A stretch of DNA of 64,000 nt from NCBI RefSeq assembly GCF_004791585.1, contig NZ_SRUU01000021.1, positions 1 through 64,000 on the forward strand, read 5' to 3'. Source of the DNA: Mesorhizobium sp. M1C.F.Ca.ET.210.01.1.1 (lineage in GTDB: Bacteria; Pseudomonadota; Alphaproteobacteria; Rhizobiales; Rhizobiaceae). Shown here piece by piece: positions 33,861-43,794 of this stretch. Each line of letters starts with the position of its first letter. Position 1 is the first letter of the stretch. The notes below the pieces were generated by a model. It worked only from the letters and a program-made list of their open reading frames with translations. It was not told the origin of the DNA and did not search any database. The position numbers and the translations under genes were made by a program.

Positions 33861-35966
33861 ATGAACCAGCACGCCAAGCTCCGAATCGGCCATTCGGCCT
33901 GTCCGCACGACTGTCCATCCACCTGCGCTCTCGAGGTCGAGCTGCTCGACCAAAACCGCATCGGCCGCGTCTATGGCGCCAAGGCGAACAGCTACACGGC
34001 CGGCGTCGTCTGCGCCAAGGTCGCGCGCTATGCCGATCGCGTCCATCATCCCGACCGCCTGCTGAAGCCGCTGGTGCGCGCGGGCGGCAAGGGCGAGGGC
34101 CTCTGGAAGGAAGCGAGCTGGGAAGCGGCGCTCGACCTCGTGGCAGAGAAGTTCATTCAAGCTGAAGAGAAATACGGCTCGGAGACCGTCTGGCCCTATT
34201 ACTATGCCGGCACGATGGGACTTGTGCAGCGCGACGGCATCGAGCGGCTGCGCCACGCGAAGAAATATTCGGGCTTCTTCAGCTCGATCTGCACCAATCT
34301 CGCCTGGACCGGCTGGATGATGGGGGCGGGCGCGCTGCGCGGTCCCGATCCGCGCGAGATGGCGAAGGCCGACTGCGTGGTGATCTGGGGCACCAATGCC
34401 GTGGTCACCCAGGTCAATGTCATGACCCACGCGACCAGGGCGCGCAAGGAACGCGGCGCCAGGATCGTCGTCATCGACATCTACGAGAACGCGACGATGA
34501 AGCAGGCCGACCTCGGCCTGGTCTTGAAGCCCGGCACCGACGGCGCACTCGCCTGCGCGGTCATGCATGTGCTGTTCCGCGATGGCATGGCCGACCGCGC
34601 CTATCTCGAAAAATACACCGACGACCCGCGCGGGCTGGAAGAGCATCTTCGGACCAAGACACCGGAATGGGCGGCAGCCATCACCGGCTTGAATGTCGCC
34701 GATATCGAGGCTTTCGCGCATCTCGTCGGCACGACGAAGAAGACCTACTTCCGCCTCGGCTACGGTTTTGCGCGCCAGCGCAACGGCTCGGTCAACATGC
34801 ACGCTGCTTCCTGCATCGCCGCCGTCACCGGCGCCTGGCAGTATGAGGGCGGCGGCGCCTTCCACTCCAATTCCGGCATCTTCAAGCTGAACCAGGATGT
34901 GCTGGAAGGCACCGCGATGCGCGACCCGAACATCCGCTATCTCGACCATTCGCGCATAGGCCCGGTGCTGACCGGCGCCGAGGACGCGCTCTACGGCGGC
35001 CCGCCGGTGACGGCGATGCTGATCCAGAACACCAATCCTGCGAATGTCGCGCCCGAGCAGCGGCTGGTGAAGCAAGGTTTCCTGCGCGACGATCTCTTCA
35101 CCTGCGTTCACGAGCAGTTCATGACCGACACGGCCATGCTCGCCGACGTCGTGCTGCCGGCGACGATGTTTCTGGAGCATGACGACGTCTACAAGGGCGG
35201 CGGCAACCAGCACATCACGCTTGGTCCCAAGCTCATCGATCCGCCGGAAGGGCCGCGCACCAACCACTATGTCAATGAGGAACTCGGCAAGCGCCTCGGC
35301 GTCGGCGACCGGCCGGGCTTCGGCCTGACCGAGAAGGAGCATATCGACATCATCCTCGGCAAGCGCGGGATCGGCAGTTTCGACAGCCTGAAAGAACAGA
35401 AGTGGGTCGACCTGCAGCCCGACTTCGAGGACGCACATTTCATCAACGGCTTCGGCCATGCCGACAGAAAATTCCATTTCCGCGCCAACTGGACCGGACA
35501 GTCGGCGCCCAACCGGCCGCCGAAAAGCATGGGCCTGTTCGGCCCGGTCGAGCGACTGCCTGAATTCCCGGACCATGTCGACTTGATCGAGGTCGCGGAC
35601 GAGGAGCATCCGTTCCGGCTGACCACCTCGCCGGCGCGCAATTTCTTGAACTCGACCTTCGCCGAGACGCCGGTGTCGAAGGCCAAGGAAGGCCGGCCCG
35701 AGCTGCTGCTGCATCCCGAGGATGCGGCCGTGCTCGGCATCGAGGATGGCGGCCGCGTCGAGGTCGGCAACCGGCGCGGCGACCTCGTGCTGCACGCGAA
35801 GCTTTTCGACGGCGTGAAGCGCGGCGTGGTCGTGGCCGAAGGCATCTGGCCGAACAGCGCGCATGAGCGCGGCGAGGGCATCAACGTGCTGACCGGCGCC
35901 GACGCCCCGGCGCCCTATGGCGGCGCCGCCTTCCACGACAACAAGGTGTGGCTCAGGGCGCTCTGA
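33861..35966 (+). CDS. Molybdopterin (bis-MGD) oxidoreductase
   Basis: A 701-residue DMSO-reductase-family enzyme. The N-terminal 4Fe-4S ligands are Cys14, Cys18, Cys22 and Cys51 (Cx3Cx3Cx28C). FFSSICTNLAW (about 135-145) lies at the usual Mo-ligand region. Later MGD contacts include VVIWGTNAV, PGTDGALACAVMH, QNTNPANVAP and the C-terminal RLTTSPARNFLNST. There is no Tat signal, so it is cytoplasmic. The substrate is unknown. It depends on MoaD/MoaE-type cofactor synthesis; those genes are at 5.9-6.6 kb. Confidence 0.92.
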   Translation: MNQHAKLRIGHSACPHDCPSTCALEVELLDQNRIGRVYGAKANSYTAGVVCAKVARYADRVHHPDRLLKPLVRAGGKGEGLWKEASWEAALDLVAEKFIQAEEKYGSETVWPYYYAGTMGLVQRDGIERLRHAKKYSGFFSSICTNLAWTGWMMGAGALRGPDPREMAKADCVVIWGTNAVVTQVNVMTHATRARKERGARIVVIDIYENATMKQADLGLVLKPGTDGALACAVMHVLFRDGMADRAYLEKYTDDPRGLEEHLRTKTPEWAAAITGLNVADIEAFAHLVGTTKKTYFRLGYGFARQRNGSVNMHAASCIAAVTGAWQYEGGGAFHSNSGIFKLNQDVLEGTAMRDPNIRYLDHSRIGPVLTGAEDALYGGPPVTAMLIQNTNPANVAPEQRLVKQGFLRDDLFTCVHEQFMTDTAMLADVVLPATMFLEHDDVYKGGGNQHITLGPKLIDPPEGPRTNHYVNEELGKRLGVGDRPGFGLTEKEHIDIILGKRGIGSFDSLKEQKWVDLQPDFEDAHFINGFGHADRKFHFRANWTGQSAPNRPPKSMGLFGPVERLPEFPDHVDLIEVADEEHPFRLTTSPARNFLNSTFAETPVSKAKEGRPELLLHPEDAAVLGIEDGGRVEVGNRRGDLVLHAKLFDGVKRGVVVAEGIWPNSAHERGEGINVLTGADAPAPYGGAAFHDNKVWLRAL

Positions 35967-38738
35967 TTACTTCGCGGCCTGGGCGTCCAGCGTCTTGATC
36001 TCTTCTGCGGCCGCCTTGCGGGCCGCGGCATCGGTGCCGGATGCGCCCTTGTCCTTGGCATAGGCGATCAATGCCGTGCGTGTTTCCTCGTCGCAGCCAT
36101 CCGCCCCGATCCCGGCGACGCCGGCTTTTCGGGCAGCGTCGAGCACGGAGCTGCAGGCATCCGGCGCGTAGGCGAACTGCTCCATGATGGCGCCGAGCGT
36201 CAGCGGATCCTGCAGGCGCGGATCGTCGCGGATCGCCTGAAGGGTGGCGCTGCCCACCGCGCGCGACTTCCGCTCCTTCGCGATCTGCGTCAGGTCGAAG
36301 ATGAACTCGAACTCGGGCTTGTCGACGCCGTCGGGCTTCGACACCAGCAGGTCCAGCGCATAACGTGTGACCTGGTCGGGCGTGACGATCGCTCGTATGG
36401 CCTTTGCCTGATGGTAGTTGCGCACCAGCGCCCAGCGCGAGGGGAGGTCGCCGTAGCGGGCGAGCATGTCGAGCTGCTTGATGGAGGCAAGTTTCTGCTT
36501 CTCGGTCTTGGCGGCCTGCGCCTGGGTGAAGACCTTGTCGCGGACGCGGTTGAGGATTTCGCCGGCGAGCAGGTCGGTGGCCGGCGCTGCCTGCTGCGCC
36601 CCCGCGGCTTGCGGGCCGGGCGCGTCCGCCAGCGGGCCCTTCGCGTCGACCCAGTCAGCCAGTGCCTTGCGCGCGTCCGGGCCGAAATAGCCCTTCGGTT
36701 CGCCCGCATAAAATCCTTCGTTCTTCAGCGTCGTCTCGATCGCAACGCGGATTTCGTCCGGCAGCGCCTTGCCGATGCCGACCAGGTTCTCTTCCTCGAG
36801 CCCAGCCGGCGCCTCGCGAAACGCGTCCATCACGGCAGCGGCGACCGCCGCCGTTCCAGCGCTGGAGGCCGGTCCGGAAAACAGGCCGCTCAGTTCGATG
36901 TCGGCACCGCCGCCGAACACGCCGGCGCCCATTCTGCCGACGCCGTCATTGTAAAGCGCAATACGGTCGGTGATGCCTTCGCGCAGCGTCATAAGCCTGT
37001 CGAAACTGTCGAAGGTGAAAGCGTTTGCGAGCTTGCTTTTTGCCTTGAGCGAACCGAGCCGCGCTGCCTCGCGCCACGCATGGAGCCGCTCTCGCGGGCT
37101 CTTGTCGACACCGAGACCGTTGTCGTAGGCGTCGCCGAGGAGCACCATCGCCTCGACGCTGCCGAGGTTGGCGGCGTTGATCAGCATCGCGGTCGCTTTC
37201 GCGTCGTCCTGCGGGTAGACCACGCCGCGACGCAAGAGCTTGGCCTGCAGCAGATAGGCCTGCGGCTCCTTTTTGGCTTGGCCCTGGTCGATCAGGGCTT
37301 TCAGTTGATCGTCGCTCAGGCCGTCTTCGCGGCGCGATGGCCGATAGCTGGTCGAATCGAGATTGGCATATTGCGTCGAGGCGTAGAGCCAGAGCGCGTC
37401 GCGGTCGCCCCCATCCGCCAGTGGCTTCAGCATGGCGCGCGCCTGGTCCTCGCTCTTGAACTGCTGATTGTCCGAAAGCTCGAGCCGCGCCAGCGCCAGC
37501 GCCGCGCCGGGCTCGCCGGCATCGGCGCCATCGCTCAGGCGTTCGACCAGCAGATCGGGATAGTCGACCTGCACGCCGTCATAGTCGAGAAGCAGGTCCG
37601 CAAGCCGGATGCTGGCGTCGAGATCCCATGGAGCATTGAGCAACTGGATCGCCGCCCGCGGCTGACGGCCGACGAACTTGCCGTCCAGCAGCAGGCCGGC
37701 CAGCATCGGCCGGGCTTCGGCAACGTTCTTCGTGACTGGGCGCAGCAGGGCGATGGCGCGTTTGCCGTCCACGGGACCGCCTTCGCCTTTGGCCAACATG
37801 TCGGCCAGCATCGGTATGGCGTCGTCGTCCTGACCGGCGCGCGCCTCCAGCAACTGCCTGGCCTTCGCCGCATCCTGCTGCGTTCCGCGGCCCAGCCGCA
37901 GCGCCTTGATGTAGGCGAGAGCGGATCGTCCGGAACCGTTGGTCCCGGCCTGCGAGTCCGTCTCGACGGCGTGAAAGGCCTTTTGCTGCTCGTCGCTGGT
38001 GAAGCCGTCCGCCGTCAGTGTCGTGCGCGCAATCGAAAGCGGCATGGCGGCGCGGAACTGGCTGTCCCATTCCCCGGGCGACTGACCCTGGACCGGAGCG
38101 TCGATGACGCGCTGCGCAGTCTCGACCAGCTTGCGCGCGTCGCGGCGCAGCAGCGGCCCGTCGGTATACTGGCGCAGCAGCGTCAAAAGAGCGGTGAGGT
38201 GGCCGGCGGTGCCGGCTTTCTGCAAGGCGTCGAGCGCCATTGCCCGCGTGACCGGCGGCGCACCGGCATCCGCGCTGTCGCGCCGATGCACCGAGTAGAA
38301 CTCGTAAAGGAGGAAATTCGCTTCGGGGCTGCCGCCATCGGCCAGCAGCTTGACCTGTGGCAGGAGCAAGGTCAGCCCTGGCTGGTCGAGTGCCACTTCG
38401 ACCCTCAGCCATTGCAGCGTCAGCCGCTTTTCCTGTGGCGCGCCGAGCATCGCCGCCTGGCATTTGTCGGCCAGGTCTTTGAGTTTGCTGAGGTTCATAT
38501 CGAACGGGAAAAGCGCGCCATACTGCACCGGCGGCGCCTTGGCCTCAGGGTCGAGCGGCACGGAGGCGCCACGGTCGCAGGTGTTGATCGCCTCGGCGAG
38601 CGCGGCCTTCTTCGCCGCATCGTCGGGTTTGTCGGAAGATGCTTGGGCTGCGAATGCTCCGCCGGCAAGCGGCGCCGTTGCAAGGCAGGCAAGAACAGCG
38701 AGGCAGGAAAGTATCAGGACATGCACTGGCCGAAACAT
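35967..38738 (-). CDS. Large periplasmic Sel1-repeat protein
   Basis: A 923-residue exported protein. The signal peptide is VLILSCLAVLACLATAPLAG, cleaved near FAA-QA. Sel1/TPR-like alpha repeats lie around 165-560 (e.g. AKARQLLEARAGQDDDAIPM, AMVLLGDAYDNGLG). The C-terminal half is helical and includes a peptidoglycan-binding-like GYFGPDARKALADW. ATG 38738 has GAGGGGGA upstream and was chosen over 38786. Sel1 proteins are scaffolds for protein complexes; an envelope role is inferred. Confidence 0.8.
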   Translation of the reverse strand: MFRPVHVLILSCLAVLACLATAPLAGGAFAAQASSDKPDDAAKKAALAEAINTCDRGASVPLDPEAKAPPVQYGALFPFDMNLSKLKDLADKCQAAMLGAPQEKRLTLQWLRVEVALDQPGLTLLLPQVKLLADGGSPEANFLLYEFYSVHRRDSADAGAPPVTRAMALDALQKAGTAGHLTALLTLLRQYTDGPLLRRDARKLVETAQRVIDAPVQGQSPGEWDSQFRAAMPLSIARTTLTADGFTSDEQQKAFHAVETDSQAGTNGSGRSALAYIKALRLGRGTQQDAAKARQLLEARAGQDDDAIPMLADMLAKGEGGPVDGKRAIALLRPVTKNVAEARPMLAGLLLDGKFVGRQPRAAIQLLNAPWDLDASIRLADLLLDYDGVQVDYPDLLVERLSDGADAGEPGAALALARLELSDNQQFKSEDQARAMLKPLADGGDRDALWLYASTQYANLDSTSYRPSRREDGLSDDQLKALIDQGQAKKEPQAYLLQAKLLRRGVVYPQDDAKATAMLINAANLGSVEAMVLLGDAYDNGLGVDKSPRERLHAWREAARLGSLKAKSKLANAFTFDSFDRLMTLREGITDRIALYNDGVGRMGAGVFGGGADIELSGLFSGPASSAGTAAVAAAVMDAFREAPAGLEEENLVGIGKALPDEIRVAIETTLKNEGFYAGEPKGYFGPDARKALADWVDAKGPLADAPGPQAAGAQQAAPATDLLAGEILNRVRDKVFTQAQAAKTEKQKLASIKQLDMLARYGDLPSRWALVRNYHQAKAIRAIVTPDQVTRYALDLLVSKPDGVDKPEFEFIFDLTQIAKERKSRAVGSATLQAIRDDPRLQDPLTLGAIMEQFAYAPDACSSVLDAARKAGVAGIGADGCDEETRTALIAYAKDKGASGTDAAARKAAAEEIKTLDAQAAK

Positions 38739-38957
38739 AGGCGTCCCCCTCGGACCCGGTCCGGGCGGCGCGTCGCGGCCGGACACTCACGCTAAAGTAG
38801 CACATCGCACAGGCGATGATGAGTATGGCGCTTCACATTCGCCCGTGGCTCGCCCCCGTCCGAGGCAAGCCTTGCGATCTGGCCCAAGCGCCTCCGGTCG
38901 CGCCGGCCAGGTCCGGCGTCTATAGAGGCACCCTGTCTTCGTAACGAGGAGGATGTC

Positions 38958-39767
38958 GTGGCCAAGGTCTCGCTTCTAGGCATTCCGCATGACGAGAATT
39001 CGTCCTGGCTGCGTGGACCGGCCGAGGCGCCGCCGCTGATCCGGCGCGAGCTCGCCAGCGACGCCTACACCTCATGGTCGGAAACCGGCTTCGATCTGAC
39101 TGACCGTTTCGTCGACTACGGCGACATCGATTTCACCCAAGCCGGCGACTCGTGGGAGCGGATCGAAAGCGAGGTCGGCCGCGTGCTCGATGCCGGCCAC
39201 CCGCTGATCTCGCTCGGCGGCGACCACGCCATCTCCTGGCCGGTGCTGCGTGCCGTTCGCCGGCGCCATCCGAGCCTGACGATCGTCCACATCGACGCGC
39301 ATCCGGACATCTATCATTCCTATGGCGACAATCTGCGCTCACACACCTCGCCCTTCGCCCGCATCATGGAGGAGCGGCTGGCCGACCGGTTGATCCAGAT
39401 CGGCTTGCGCACCGTCAACGATCACCACCGCGAGCAGTTCAAGCGCTTCGGCGTCGAGGTGGTGGAGATGCAACATTTCAAGGAAGGGCTGCGGCTCGAC
39501 CTCGAGACGCCCGTCTATATCTCGATGGATATCGACGCTCTCGATCCGGCCTTCGCGCCCGGCATCTCCCATCGCGAGCCAGGCGGTTTAACCACCCGCC
39601 AGGTGATCGGCCTGATCCAGGGAATAGACCAACGAATAGTCGCCGCCGATGTCGTCGAATACAATCCGCGCCAGGACCTCTCCAACATCACCGCACTCGT
39701 CGCCGCCAAGCTGACCAAGGAGATCGCCGGCATGATGCTGAAGACGAACGGCGCAGCACCCGGCTGA
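38958..39767 (+). CDS. Arginase/agmatinase family hydrolase
   Basis: A 269-residue ureohydrolase. The dinuclear Mn site motifs are GGDHAISW (about 92-99), HIDAHPDIY (about 115-123) and SMDIDALDPAFAPG (about 193-206); a late Glu lies near VVEYNPRQD. The last usually reads E-x-NP in agmatinases too. It splits a guanidino compound to urea. Agmatinase, arginase and guanidino-acid hydrolase cannot be told apart by eye. GTG 38958 follows GAGGAGGATGTC. Confidence 0.88.
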   Translation: MAKVSLLGIPHDENSSWLRGPAEAPPLIRRELASDAYTSWSETGFDLTDRFVDYGDIDFTQAGDSWERIESEVGRVLDAGHPLISLGGDHAISWPVLRAVRRRHPSLTIVHIDAHPDIYHSYGDNLRSHTSPFARIMEERLADRLIQIGLRTVNDHHREQFKRFGVEVVEMQHFKEGLRLDLETPVYISMDIDALDPAFAPGISHREPGGLTTRQVIGLIQGIDQRIVAADVVEYNPRQDLSNITALVAAKLTKEIAGMMLKTNGAAPG

Positions 39768-39829
39768 ATCAATTTGGCAAGGCGGCGTGCTAGAGGTTTG
39801 TTCCGACTCGCCTTTCAACAGGATTAGCC

Positions 39830-40606
39830 ATGCAGCAGCCGCTCAAGACAGCCATTGCCGGCGCGCTCGGCCGCATGGGCCGGCAGATGGCGGAGGCCGT
39901 CGCGGCCGATCCGCGGCTGGAACTCGCCGCCCGCTTTCATCGGCCGGGCAGCGCGGGCGAGGGGCTGGTGGAGCGGGATGACGCGCTGGCGCTTGCCGAT
40001 GTGGTCATCGACTTCACCTCGCCGGCAGCTTCCGCGGAACTGGCGAGAGCCTGTGCCGCGCGAGGCGGTCCGGCGCTGGTAATCGGCTCGACCGGCTTCG
40101 ATGCCGCCGAACTGCAGACGATCGCCCAGGCTGCGAAGACAATAGCCATCGTGCGTTCCGGCAGCTATTCAATGGGGCTCAACATGCTGACCGGGCTGGT
40201 CGAACAGGCGGCGAGGGTGCTCAGTGCCGACGACTGCGACATCGAGATTGTAGAAGCGCATCACCGCATGAAGGTCGACGCGCCGTCGGGCACGGCGCTG
40301 ATGCTGGGCGAGGCGGCCGCGCGCGGGCGCGGCGTCAGGCTGGACGATGTGGCGCGGCGCGGCCGCGACGGCGTCATCGGCCCGCGCCCCGCCGGCGAGA
40401 TCGGCCTTGCCGTGCTGCGCGGCGGCAGCGTCGTCGGCGAGCATTCGGTCGGCTTCCTCGGCGAGGGCGAGAGGCTGACGCTTTCGCATTCGGCCGGCGA
40501 CCGCTCGATGTTCGCGCGCGGCGCCATTGCGGCGGCGCTCTGGGTTGCCGGACGGCCGCCCGGCGAATACGACATGCGCGATGTGCTCGGCTTCGCCGCT
40601 TCGTGA
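39830..40606 (+). CDS. dapB: 4-hydroxy-tetrahydrodipicolinate reductase
   Basis: A 258-residue DapB. NAD(P)H binding is by AGALGRMGRQ (about 10-19), with a GSTGF motif near residue 85. The catalytic EAHHRMKVDAPSGTA (about 145-159) holds the His and Lys used on the substrate. It acts in lysine and diaminopimelate synthesis. It sits 62 bases after the arginase-family gene rather than among other lysine genes. Whether another dapB exists in the genome cannot be seen here. Confidence 0.93.
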   Translation: MQQPLKTAIAGALGRMGRQMAEAVAADPRLELAARFHRPGSAGEGLVERDDALALADVVIDFTSPAASAELARACAARGGPALVIGSTGFDAAELQTIAQAAKTIAIVRSGSYSMGLNMLTGLVEQAARVLSADDCDIEIVEAHHRMKVDAPSGTALMLGEAAARGRGVRLDDVARRGRDGVIGPRPAGEIGLAVLRGGSVVGEHSVGFLGEGERLTLSHSAGDRSMFARGAIAAALWVAGRPPGEYDMRDVLGFAAS

Positions 40607-40783
40607 CCGGCAATCGCCCCGGAATTCGTCCGTTCGGCCGTCAAAACGGCTGAAAGCCAGCTGAAAGCTTGGGCATGCCATGACAGTTTTGTGGCGTTCG
40701 CCACGTGACCGGTCCGGGAGCGGCCGGCAAGGAGGAGATGCGGCGCAGCCTGGAGGGCGCGCCGCCCAGGTGGAGGAAGTTAC

Positions 40784-41797
40784 GTGACCGGTTTCATCTC
40801 GAAATGCATCTTGCGTTCGGCGGCGCTTACGCTTGCCATCGTCGCCACGGGCGCCACGGCGGCATCGGCTGCCGACAAGATCACCATCATCGTCGGCGGC
40901 ATGGAAAAGCAGATCTATCTGCCGGCCGTGCTGACCCAGCAGCTCGGCTACTTCAAGGATGAGGGGCTCGATGTCGAGCTGATCAATTCCCGCGCCGGCG
41001 TCGAGGCCGAGAATGAATTGCTGGCGGGCGCCGTGCAGGGCGTCGTCGGCTTCTATGACCACACCGTCGACCTGCAGTCGAAGGGCAAGTACATCCAGTC
41101 GATCGTTCAGTTCAGCCAGGCGCCCGGCGAGGTCGAGCTGGTCTCGGCCAAGCACCCGGAGATCAAGTCGCCGGCCGATTTCAAGGGCGCGACGCTCGGC
41201 GTCACCGGCCTCGGCTCCTCGACCGACTTCCTGACCCAGTATCTGGCTGTGCGTAACGGCCTGAAGCCCGGCGATTACACGCTTTTGCCGGTGGGCGCCG
41301 GCAACACCTTCATCGCCGCCGTCAAGCAGGATCAGATCCAGGCCGGCATGACCACCGAGCCGACCATCGCCAGACTGCTCCAGACCGGCGAGGCCAAGGT
41401 GTTGGTCGACATGCGCACGCCCGAAAAGACCAGGGAAGCGCTCGGCGGCGACTATCCGGCGGCGTCCTTCTATGTCCAGTCTGCCTGGATCGAAAGCCAC
41501 AAGGAGGAGGCGCAGAAGCTCGCCAACGCCTTCGTCAAGACGATGAAGTACATCGCCAGCCATTCGGCCGAGGAGATCGCCAACCAGATGCCGAAGGACT
41601 ATTACGCCGGCAACAAGGATCTCTATGTCCAGGGCCTGGCCGGCGGCAAGGCGATGTTCACGCCCGACGGCCGCATGCCCGCCGATGGCCCGGAGACGGT
41701 GCTCAAGGTCCTGTCGACCTTCTCCAAGAGCCTGCAGGGCAAGCAGATCGACTTGTCGAAGACCTATACGACGGCATTCGTCGACGCCGCCAAGTAG
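40784..41797 (+). CDS. ABC transporter substrate-binding protein (SsuA/NMT1-like)
   Basis: A 337-residue periplasmic protein: signal peptide with cleavage near ASA-AD (about 31), then an NMT1/THI5/SsuA fold (YLPAVLTQQLGYFKDEGLDV, FKGATLGVTGLGSSTDFL). It should capture a small organic molecule such as a sulfonate, a thiamine precursor or a nitrile for the ATPase and permease that follow. The substrate is not determinable by eye. GTG 40784 has a GGAGGA site. Confidence 0.88.
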   Translation: MTGFISKCILRSAALTLAIVATGATAASAADKITIIVGGMEKQIYLPAVLTQQLGYFKDEGLDVELINSRAGVEAENELLAGAVQGVVGFYDHTVDLQSKGKYIQSIVQFSQAPGEVELVSAKHPEIKSPADFKGATLGVTGLGSSTDFLTQYLAVRNGLKPGDYTLLPVGAGNTFIAAVKQDQIQAGMTTEPTIARLLQTGEAKVLVDMRTPEKTREALGGDYPAASFYVQSAWIESHKEEAQKLANAFVKTMKYIASHSAEEIANQMPKDYYAGNKDLYVQGLAGGKAMFTPDGRMPADGPETVLKVLSTFSKSLQGKQIDLSKTYTTAFVDAAK

Positions 41798-41960
41798 CAC
41801 GGACGACGGGCGGCTTTTCCTGGCCGCCTGTTGAAAAACAAGAGCTTGCGCCGCTTGCCTGAATCAATTCGGCAGCGGCGCCTTTCCGGATGCCGAGGCA
41901 CGGCAAGCCTAAGGGGCTCAAGCCGCAGGCATCCTCGCACCATCGCCACAGGAGTGTGCC

Positions 41961-42815
41961 ATGCAATTGCAAACCATGGCAGCCGAGAAGCTGTCCCAGG
42001 CCGCGCCGCCGGCCGATGCCGCGATCGCCATCGATGACGTGACGCTGCGCTTCGTCACCCCCGACGGCCACATGATGACGGCGATCCGCGATTTCACCAT
42101 GACGGTGGCGCGCGGCGAGTTCGCCTGCGTCGTCGGGCCGACCGGCTGCGGCAAGTCGACGACGCTCAACCTCGTCACCGGCCTGCTCAGGCCGACCACC
42201 GGCAATGTCCGCGTCATGAGCAATCCCGTCACCGAGATCAGCCGCGACATCGGCTTCGTGTTCCAGGCGGATGCGCTGTTTCCGTGGCGCAGCGTCATCG
42301 ACAATGTCGCCGCCGGCCCGCTCTATCGCGGCACGCCGAAGGCGCAGGCCTATGATCGGGCGCGCGACTGGATCGCCCGCGTCGGCCTCGCCCGCTTCGA
42401 GAAGCACTATCCGCACCAGCTTTCGGGCGGTATGCGCAAGCGCGTGGCGCTGGCGCAGACCTTCATCAATCAGCCCAAGATCCTGCTGATGGACGAGCCG
42501 TTCAGCGCGCTCGACATGCAGACCCGCACCGCCATGCAGGACGAGCTTTTGGGCCTTTGGTCGGAATTGAAATCCTCCGTCGTCTTCGTCACCCACGACC
42601 TCGAGGAAGCGGTGGCGCTGGCCGACAAGGTTTATGTGCTCACCGCCGGACCGGGCACGGTGAAAAGCGTCTACCGCATCGACCTGCCGCGTCCGCGCGT
42701 CATGGCCGACATCCGCTACGATCAGAAATTCATCGAGATCGCCAAGGTGATCTGGAACGACCTGCGCGAGGAAGTGCAGCTCGGCCAGAGCCGCGGCCTG
42801 CAAACCGGCCATTAG
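41961..42815 (+). CDS. ABC transporter ATP-binding protein
   Basis: A 284-residue single ABC domain: Walker A GPTGCGKSTT (about 59-68), Q-loop FVFQADALFPW, signature QLSGGMRKRVALAQ, Walker B ILLMDEPFSAL, and His switch VFVTHDLEEAV. This is the NitT/TauT-type importer group (SsuB-like). It energises the importer formed with the neighbouring genes. Confidence 0.93.
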   Translation: MQLQTMAAEKLSQAAPPADAAIAIDDVTLRFVTPDGHMMTAIRDFTMTVARGEFACVVGPTGCGKSTTLNLVTGLLRPTTGNVRVMSNPVTEISRDIGFVFQADALFPWRSVIDNVAAGPLYRGTPKAQAYDRARDWIARVGLARFEKHYPHQLSGGMRKRVALAQTFINQPKILLMDEPFSALDMQTRTAMQDELLGLWSELKSSVVFVTHDLEEAVALADKVYVLTAGPGTVKSVYRIDLPRPRVMADIRYDQKFIEIAKVIWNDLREEVQLGQSRGLQTGH

Positions 42816-42907
42816 AGCGGGTCGCTGACCCGCTCCAATGATTTTTGTTTTTCGCAATTCCAAACGGGAAACCGCTTGGCACTTTTCCTGGAATTGCGCT
42901 GAAAGGA
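42816..42907. repeat. Repeat family B copy between two operon genes
   Basis: A reverse-orientation copy of repeat B: AGCGGGTCGCTGACCCGCT hairpin, then GCAATTCCAAACGGGAAACC, GGCACTTTTCCTGGAATTGCG. It fills the gap between the ATPase and permease genes, so it is transcribed within the operon and could affect their relative expression. Confidence 0.75.
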
Positions 42908-42915
42908 GACTTGCC

Positions 42916-43794
42916 ATGACCGTCATCTCTCCCACCACTGACCAGGCCGCCGCCCGCGCAACCTCGATCGTCGCCGCCGAAGCCCGGGCGAGGGCGCGGC
43001 TGCGCCGCCGCCATGCCTTGGTCATCGGCCTGCGGCTGGCGATCCTGATCGTCTTCCTCGCGCTATGGGAACTCGGCGCCGACTACGGTGTCATCGATCC
43101 GTTCTTCTTCTCCAGCCCCTCCGGCATCTGGGAGCAGATCTGGTCATGGGTCACCGAGGGCACCTCGCAGGGACCGCTCTGGCTGCAGATGTATGTGACG
43201 CTGGAAGAAACCTTCCTCGGCTTCGCCATCGGCGCCATTGGCGGCATTGCCGCCGGCATCATCCTCGGCCGCAACAAGCTCCTGGCGGATGTCTTTTCGA
43301 TCTACATCAAAATCGCCAATTCCGTGCCGCGCGTGGTGCTTGGCTCGGTCTTCATTATCGCGCTCGGCCTCGGCATGGCTTCCAAGGTGGCGCTGGCTGT
43401 CGTCATGGTGTTCTTCGTCGTCTTTGCCAACGCCTTCCAGGGCGTGCGCGAGGCCGACAGGGCGATGATCGCCAACGCCCAGATCCTCGGCGCCTCGCCC
43501 TATCAGATCACCACCACCGTCATCATCCCGTCGGCGATGAGCTGGATCCTCGCTAGCCTCCATGTCAGCTTCGGCTTCGCGCTGGTCGGCGCCGTGGTCG
43601 GCGAGTTCCTCGGCGCCAAGCAGGGCATGGGCCTTTTGATCTCGACCGCGCAGGGCGCCTTCAACGCCAATGGCGTCTTTGCCGCCATGATCATCCTGGC
43701 GGTGATGGCGCTGGTGGTGGAATTCCTCATCACCCGCTTCGAGAACTATGTCGTGAAGTGGCGGCCGGCGCCGTTCAACGAGCAGGGGACTTGA
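42916..43794 (+). CDS. ABC transporter permease (SsuC-like)
   Basis: A 292-residue inner-membrane permease with about six helices. The cytoplasmic EAA-loop motif reads ANAQILGASPYQITTTVIIP. The start is ATG 42916 with AAAGGAGA. Its 3' end overlaps the convergent sensor-kinase gene by 20 bases (43775-43794). Confidence 0.92.
   Translation: MTVISPTTDQAAARATSIVAAEARARARLRRRHALVIGLRLAILIVFLALWELGADYGVIDPFFFSSPSGIWEQIWSWVTEGTSQGPLWLQMYVTLEETFLGFAIGAIGGIAAGIILGRNKLLADVFSIYIKIANSVPRVVLGSVFIIALGLGMASKVALAVVMVFFVVFANAFQGVREADRAMIANAQILGASPYQITTTVIIPSAMSWILASLHVSFGFALVGAVVGEFLGAKQGMGLLISTAQGAFNANGVFAAMIILAVMALVVEFLITRFENYVVKWRPAPFNEQGT

Noticed and set aside
34202..38795. Long antisense ORFs opposite the molybdopterin oxidoreductase and the Sel1 protein
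   Set aside because: Typical high-GC shadow frames with Arg/Ala/Gly-rich text and no family similarity.
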